Source: Bacillota bacterium (GTDB lineage: Bacteria > Bacillota > Clostridia > Acetivibrionales > DSM-1351). From it: a stretch of DNA of 18,855 nucleotides. The DNA is taken from positions 1 to 18,855 of the forward strand of contig JAEZUC010000005.1 of the NCBI GenBank assembly GCA_023443515.1, given 5' to 3'. Position 1 is the first letter of the stretch, and every line of letters begins with the position of its first letter. Below, piece by piece: positions 14,297-18,855 of this stretch. The notes under the pieces are model-generated. The model made no database searches, was not told the DNA's origin, and saw only the letters and a program-made list of their open reading frames with translations. Both the position numbers and the translations under genes were made by a program.

Positions 14297-16228
14297 TTGA
14301 ATATTTTATCCGCTGAAGGTATTTCAAAAAGCTATAGTGAAAAAATATTATTTAATGATATATCATTGGGTATAGGTGAGGGTGACAAAATCGGACTCAT
14401 AGGCGTCAACGGAACAGGCAAAAGCACTCTTTTGAAGGTAATTGCAGGTATTGAAACTGTTGACACAGGGAGAATATTGAAATCAAATAAAGTGCGTGTA
14501 GGCTACCTTGAACAAAGTCCTGCTTTTGAGCCGGGAACAACTGTACTCCAACAGGTTTTTAACGGACATTCTCCTGTTATGCTGCTACTCAGGGAATATG
14601 AAGATACACTTTTAAAAAGCAGTCAAAATCCGGCAGATCAAAAGCTTGAAAAAAGGTTGCTGGATTTAATGCATCAAATGGACACTATGAACGCCTGGAC
14701 ATTGGAAAGTGAAGCCAAAAACATACTTACAAGACTGGGAATTGACAGCTTTGACGCGGATGTAGCAGCTTTATCGGGAGGACAAAGAAAGAGAATTGCA
14801 ATGGCAGGTGCATTAATTAATCCAACTGAGCTGCTTATATTGGACGAGCCTACTAACCATATTGACAATGACACCGTGGACTGGCTTGAAAAGTACCTGA
14901 ATACCAGAAAAGGCGCACTTTTAATGGTTACACATGACAGGTACTTTTTGGACAGAGTTGCAAACAGGATAATAGAGCTTGATAACGGGAATCTCTACAG
15001 CTATCAGGCAAATTACAGCAGGTTTCTTGAGATGAAGGCCGAACGTGAAGAGTTGGAACAGGCTTCTGAAAGAAAGAGGCAGAACCTTTTTAGAAATGAA
15101 TTGGAATGGATCAGGAGAGGGGCTCAGGCACGATCTACCAAGCAAAAGGCAAGAATAGAAAGATTTGAAAAGCTGAAAGAGACAGATGCACCCAAACAGG
15201 ATGAAAACATTGAAATTCAGGTGGGGTCTGCAAGACTGGGAAGAAAGATAATTGAAGTGGAGGATATAAAAAAATCCTACGAAAACAAAACAGTAATTGA
15301 TGATTTCAGTTATGTGCTTTTAAGGGATGACAGGATAGGAATAATAGGGCCTAATGGAGCAGGTAAATCAACACTTTTAAAAATTCTTTCGGGACAGCTT
15401 AAACCTGATTCGGGTAAAGTTGAAATTGGTGAGACAGTAAAAACAGGATTTTTTACACAGGAAAACACGGATATGGATCAAAACCTCAGGGTTATTGACT
15501 ATATCAGATCAGTGGCAGAACATATAGAGACAGGTAACGGAAGTCTCAGTGCATCCCAGATGCTGGAGAGGTTTCTGTTTGCCCCAAGTGTGCAATGGAC
15601 TCCTATTTCAAAGCTTTCAGGAGGCGAAAAAAGACGACTGTATCTTTTAAGCATACTTATGGATGCTCCCAACATATTATTGTTAGATGAACCTACAAAT
15701 GATCTGGATATCCAGACACTAACCATTCTGGAAGCTTACTTGGATGAATTCCCGGGGGCGGTCATAACCGTATCCCATGACAGGTACTTTCTGGACAGGA
15801 CGGCGAACAGGATATTTTCGTTTGAAGGTGATGGAAAGATTATTAAGTATGCCGGGAACTATTCGGATTACAGAGAGTATACAGCCGGCCTGGAAAAACA
15901 GGATGATGTAGGTAAGGAAGCTGGTACGGATAAAAAGGACGGGAGTTCACAAAATAAGACAGAATGGCAAAAGAACAAGGAAAAGCCGCTTAAATTTACT
16001 TTTAAGGAACAAAAAGAATTTGATGAAATAGAAGATGTAATAGCAACTCTTGAGTCAGACATAGAAAGTGTAAAAAAGGATATAGATAAATCTGCAACAG
16101 ATTTTACAAAGCTTCAGGAGCTTCTTCAAAAACAGCAGGAACTTGAAAAAGAGCTGGACTTGAAAATGGAACGGTGGACTTATCTTAATGAACTGGCTGA
16201 AAAGATAGAAAACAATAAGAACAAATAA
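14297..16228 (+). CDS. ABC-F family ATPase, Uup/YfmR-type
   Basis: 643 residues, two ABC domains in one chain, no membrane span. First domain: Walker A GVNGTGKST (Lys42), signature LSGGQRKR (about 158), Walker B LLILDEPTNH (about 180). Second domain: Walker A GPNGAGKST (Lys357), signature LSGGEKRR (about 440), Walker B LLLDEPTND (about 462). Both Walker B glutamates are present, so it should hydrolyse ATP. A C-terminal basic and coiled-coil tail (about 545-640), with FTFKEQKEFDEIE, is characteristic of the Uup/YfmR branch. Such proteins bind the ribosome and ease stalled translation. The start is TTG 14297, with AAGGAGA (14281-14287) 9 bases ahead. The helicase gene begins 25 bases after the stop and is probably co-transcribed. 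Confidence 0.9.
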   Translation: MNILSAEGISKSYSEKILFNDISLGIGEGDKIGLIGVNGTGKSTLLKVIAGIETVDTGRILKSNKVRVGYLEQSPAFEPGTTVLQQVFNGHSPVMLLLREYEDTLLKSSQNPADQKLEKRLLDLMHQMDTMNAWTLESEAKNILTRLGIDSFDADVAALSGGQRKRIAMAGALINPTELLILDEPTNHIDNDTVDWLEKYLNTRKGALLMVTHDRYFLDRVANRIIELDNGNLYSYQANYSRFLEMKAEREELEQASERKRQNLFRNELEWIRRGAQARSTKQKARIERFEKLKETDAPKQDENIEIQVGSARLGRKIIEVEDIKKSYENKTVIDDFSYVLLRDDRIGIIGPNGAGKSTLLKILSGQLKPDSGKVEIGETVKTGFFTQENTDMDQNLRVIDYIRSVAEHIETGNGSLSASQMLERFLFAPSVQWTPISKLSGGEKRRLYLLSILMDAPNILLLDEPTNDLDIQTLTILEAYLDEFPGAVITVSHDRYFLDRTANRIFSFEGDGKIIKYAGNYSDYREYTAGLEKQDDVGKEAGTDKKDGSSQNKTEWQKNKEKPLKFTFKEQKEFDEIEDVIATLESDIESVKKDIDKSATDFTKLQELLQKQQELEKELDLKMERWTYLNELAEKIENNKNK

Positions 16229-16253
16229 AATGCAGTATGTAAAGGAGAAAGGC

Positions 16254-17567
16254 ATGGAGCAGTTGTTTGAGGGCATGGAGCTAGACAAGTCTCTTGTAGA
16301 GGCATTAAAAAAGGAAAGCATAACAGTACCTACCGATATACAGCAAAAAGCAATACCGGAGGAATTGAAGAACAGAGATGTAATTCTTCATTCTTCTACA
16401 GGAACTGGAAAAACACTGGCATATCTTCTGCCTCTTTTCATGAAACTCTCTGTTGATAAAAAGGAAATGCAGGCACTTATACTTGTACCAACCCACGAGC
16501 TGGCAATACAAGTAGAAAGACAGATAGAACTGCTTTCCCAAAATTCTGAAATCAAAGCCACATCTACGCCTATTATCGGTGATGTGAATATTATGAGGCA
16601 GATAGACAAACTCAAGCTTAAACCGCATATAATAGTTGGTACTGCAGGCAGAATACTGGAATTGATTCAGAAGAAGAAGATTTCCGCCCATACAATTAAA
16701 ACAATTATTATAGATGAAGCAGACCGTCTTCTTGACGATTACAATATAGATTCAATAAAGGCTGTTATTAAGACAACTCTTAAGGAGAGGCAGATAGTAA
16801 TGTGTTCTGCAACTATCTCTAAAAAGACGGTTGAGCGCGCAATGCCGTTAATGAAGGAACCTCTTGTTATAGAGAGTAAATCGGACATGGGTGTCCCGGA
16901 GGCTATTGAACACCTGTATTTTGTTGCTGAACAAAGAGAAAAAATAGATGTATTAAGAAAGCTTGTTCGCATGATAAATCCCAAGAAAGCAATTGCATTT
17001 TTCGCTAACAGCGAGGATATTTTTGTTTCGGAAGAGAAGCTCACATATCATAAGCTTAAGGCTGGAGGTATTCATGGTTCGCATATAAAATCCGACAGGA
17101 AGAAAACCATGGACGATTTCAAAAATGGAAGGCTACAGCTTCTCATAGCCTCTGATATTGCCGCAAGGGGTCTTGATATAGAGGATGTAACCCATATTTT
17201 TAATGTTAATATTCCCGAAAGGTCAATGGACTATCTTCATAGGGTAGGGAGGACAGGCAGAAGCGGTAAACCCGGAGTGGCAATATCTATTGTGACGGAA
17301 AAAGAAATAGAGTTGATGAAAAAATTTGAAAAGGAACTTAAAATTAAGATAATTCCAAAATCCATGTATAATGGAAAGATAGTAGAATATAAGAAGGAAA
17401 GAAACAAGAGGACTACGGACAGAGTTAAATCCGGAAGTTCGGCAGGTGCGGGAAAAGGTAAAACCGGTAACTTTAAGCAAAGCCTAGCCGTTGACAAAAA
17501 AAAGCCTTTTGGTGATAAGAAGAAGCCGGGTAACGGAACTAAAATATTCCGTAGGCCAAAAAAATAG
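16254..17567 (+). CDS. DEAD-box ATP-dependent RNA helicase
   Basis: 437 residues. Motifs in order: a Q-motif-like start (PTDIQQKAIP), Walker A SSTGTGKT (about 47-54), PTHELA, TAGRIL, DEAD (154-157), SAT (185-187), then the second RecA domain with HRVGRTGR. The C-terminal tail after about 380 is Lys/Arg/Gly rich, probably unfolded, and likely binds RNA (KGKTGNFKQS, FRRPKK), as in CshA-type proteins. The start is ATG 16254, not 16230: AAAGGAG (16241-16247) lies in proper range only for 16254. It is thought to unwind RNA duplexes in ribosome assembly or RNA decay. It follows the ABC-F gene after 25 bases, and both would act on translation. Confidence 0.9.
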   Translation: MEQLFEGMELDKSLVEALKKESITVPTDIQQKAIPEELKNRDVILHSSTGTGKTLAYLLPLFMKLSVDKKEMQALILVPTHELAIQVERQIELLSQNSEIKATSTPIIGDVNIMRQIDKLKLKPHIIVGTAGRILELIQKKKISAHTIKTIIIDEADRLLDDYNIDSIKAVIKTTLKERQIVMCSATISKKTVERAMPLMKEPLVIESKSDMGVPEAIEHLYFVAEQREKIDVLRKLVRMINPKKAIAFFANSEDIFVSEEKLTYHKLKAGGIHGSHIKSDRKKTMDDFKNGRLQLLIASDIAARGLDIEDVTHIFNVNIPERSMDYLHRVGRTGRSGKPGVAISIVTEKEIELMKKFEKELKIKIIPKSMYNGKIVEYKKERNKRTTDRVKSGSSAGAGKGKTGNFKQSLAVDKKKPFGDKKKPGNGTKIFRRPKK

Positions 17568-17621
17568 AAAGCCTTGTCCTAAATGGTGCGGACTATCTAG
17601 GGTTGGAGGGAGTTAGGTAAT

Positions 17622-18524
17622 ATGGAAACAACGACGCTTCCCAAAGCGTGGGAAGGTGTGATGGGATCGGCAAGCTTTATTCCGGTTACCAGTGTCAAAG
17701 CCATTGAACGATACCATGATGCTGAGTGGTCAAAGGGACTGAGCATACATGAAACCTTTGAAATGGTTTATATAAAATCAGGAAGCGGTGTTTTTGAGAT
17801 AGGAGACCAGAATGTCTCTGTAGGCTCAAATGATATTGTAATTATTAAGCCGAACCAGAGCCATAAGCTAAGTGTAGATTCTGAGGGCGGGTGCGATTTT
17901 ATTGTTCTGTATTTTAAATTTATGGATCAGACGGAACATACTCTTTCAGAAGTTTCACTGGGAGATTTTATAAACTTCGTAAGCGGCAGGGAATCAGGTG
18001 CTTTTATTAAGCTTAAGGTAAGCCAGAAGAACGATATAATCGTTCTTCTAAACAGGATACTAAAGGAACAGGCAAATGACCAGCTGGGCAGCGACCTGCT
18101 TAACTATCTCATGCTAATGGAACTGTTCGTACTTATATCAAGGGCATTGAAGGCAGAATGGGAAAACAGCATAAAGAACAAAAGCCCAAAGATAAAAGAA
18201 CTGATGCAGTCAGCGATACAGTTTGTACACAACAATTTTGAACGGGAGATATCTATAACGGATATTGCAAAATATGTTTTTCTCAGTCCAAGCTATTTCA
18301 CAAGAGCTTTTAAAGAGAATACAGGTTTAAGCCCCATGCAGTATCTGTTAAACATAAGAATCAAACGGGCATGTGAACTGCTTCGGGAGACAGATCAGAA
18401 GGTTGGCGAAATAGCACTTAGTGTAGGCTTTTCCAACCAGCAGAGATTTAATGACATGTTTAAAAAACAAACTAACATGACACCGATGCAGTATCGCAAT
18501 TCGTCAAAAAACATTCATAATTGA
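17622..18524 (+). CDS. AraC-family transcription regulator
   Basis: 300 residues. An N-terminal cupin-like sensor domain (about 20-110, with HETFEMVYIKSGSGVF and IIKPNQSHKL) is followed by a linker helix bundle and a C-terminal pair of helix-turn-helix motifs (about 200-295): ITDIAKYVFLSPSYFTRAFK and the closing GFSNQQRFNDMFKKQ...MTPMQYR. Such regulators sense small molecules, often sugars. GGAGGG (17605-17610) lies 11 bases ahead of the ATG. The gap from the helicase is 54 bases without a strong terminator, so it may be read through; I see no own promoter of good quality. The target genes are not indicated; leuC lies downstream but beyond a strong hairpin. Confidence in the family is high. 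Confidence 0.9.
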   Translation: METTTLPKAWEGVMGSASFIPVTSVKAIERYHDAEWSKGLSIHETFEMVYIKSGSGVFEIGDQNVSVGSNDIVIIKPNQSHKLSVDSEGGCDFIVLYFKFMDQTEHTLSEVSLGDFINFVSGRESGAFIKLKVSQKNDIIVLLNRILKEQANDQLGSDLLNYLMLMELFVLISRALKAEWENSIKNKSPKIKELMQSAIQFVHNNFEREISITDIAKYVFLSPSYFTRAFKENTGLSPMQYLLNIRIKRACELLRETDQKVGEIALSVGFSNQQRFNDMFKKQTNMTPMQYRNSSKNIHN

Positions 18525-18546
18525 AGAAATAACGGTAAATAACAGG

Positions 18547-18614
18547 AAGAACACTTTTTAAGCTTATTATATAATTGCTGTAACATTAAAAGCTTAAAAA
18601 GAGTTCTTTTATTT
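18547..18614 (+). terminator. Long hairpin terminator after AraC gene
   Basis: AAGAACACTTTTTAAGCTT (18547-18565) pairs with AAGCTTAAAAAGAGTTCTT (18590-18608) at 18 of 19 positions, with a 24-base loop and a T-tract TTTTATTTT after it. This is a good intrinsic terminator. It stands only about 60 bases before leuC, so an attenuator role cannot be ruled out. Confidence 0.75.
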
Positions 18615-18667
18615 TGTGTGAAATTTAAAATTTATATATTTTATGTGGTAAAAAGGGGGATTTAAAA

Positions 18668-18855
18668 ATGGGAATGACAATGACACAAAAGATTCTTGCA
18701 AACCATGCGGGAATGGACAAAGTAGTACCCGGGCAATTGATAAAGGCTAAACTTGATATGGTTCTGGGGAACGATATAACATCTCCCGTAGCTATCAAGG
18801 AGTTTGATAAAATCGGTCTGGATAAAGTATTTGATAAAAATAAGATAGCCATAGT
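18668..18855 (+). CDS. leuC: 3-isopropylmalate dehydratase large subunit (leuC), 5' part
   Basis: 62 codons plus two bases are visible; the gene continues beyond the window. The opening MTQKILANHAG and the following PGQLIKAKLDMVLGNDITSP are characteristic of the LeuC/aconitase-superfamily large subunit, which with LeuD isomerises 2-isopropylmalate in leucine synthesis. No cluster cysteines are in view. AAAAAGGGGGA precedes ATG 18668 by about 7 bases; in-frame ATG codons at 18674 and 18680 are possible but less well spaced. The preceding hairpin separates it from the AraC gene. I see no T-box motif upstream. Confidence 0.85.
   Translation, partial: MGMTMTQKILANHAGMDKVVPGQLIKAKLDMVLGNDITSPVAIKEFDKIGLDKVFDKNKIAI

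Noticed and set aside
18525..18667. T-box leucine riboswitch ahead of leuC
   Set aside because: No T-box consensus (AGGGTGG-type) or specifier stem is seen; the hairpin has a simple terminator shape.

Overview
The window is AT-rich with strong purine-rich ribosome binding sites, sigma-A type promoters and classic Firmicutes families (OhrR, a Uup/YfmR-type ABC-F protein, a two-ATPase clostridial Tad locus). I infer a Gram-positive anaerobe of the Clostridia, probably close to the cellulolytic Ruminiclostridium group. That placement is family recognition from memory, not a database match. Layout: (1) 58-1534, a secreted seven-blade kelch protein, converging on (2) a minus-strand membrane-anchored alpha/beta hydrolase (1547-2524); they share a terminator. 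(3) 2597-3589, a PflX-like radical SAM protein with its own promoter. (4) 3607-12079, a tightly packed eleven-gene operon of the Tad/Flp (type IVc pilus) type. (5) 12083-13237, a minus-strand oxidative-stress unit, gpx then ohrR, with OhrR-box-like operators. (6) 13332-14201, an orphan radical SAM/SPASM protein. (7) 14247-18524, a run of plus-strand genes: ABC-F ATPase, DEAD-box helicase, AraC regulator. (8) 18547 to the end, a long hairpin and then the 5' part of leuC. The Tad-type operon is the most interesting part. Its gene order is: a Ser/Thr protein kinase fused to a TadZ/MinD-like domain, a SAF-domain CpaB-like protein, a second MinD-like ATPase with an intact P-loop, CpaF/TadA secretion ATPase, TadB, TadC, three tandem 50-55 residue single-span membrane proteins related to one another, and two TadE/pseudopilin-like proteins. 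Several genes overlap by 1-4 bases, which implies translational coupling. No gene in the window has a class III (Flp) prepilin cleavage motif, and there is no prepilin peptidase; a secretin is not expected in a monoderm. The kinase fusion replaces the receiver-like N-terminus usual in TadZ, and its P-loop lacks both lysines. This suggests a phosphorylation-controlled localisation factor working with the intact ATPase next door. The gpx-ohrR pair looks like a self-contained peroxide response: two abutting OhrR-like sites cover the -10 of the gpx promoter, and another site lies in front of ohrR. The ABC-F protein and helicase are probably co-transcribed and act on ribosomes and RNA respectively.
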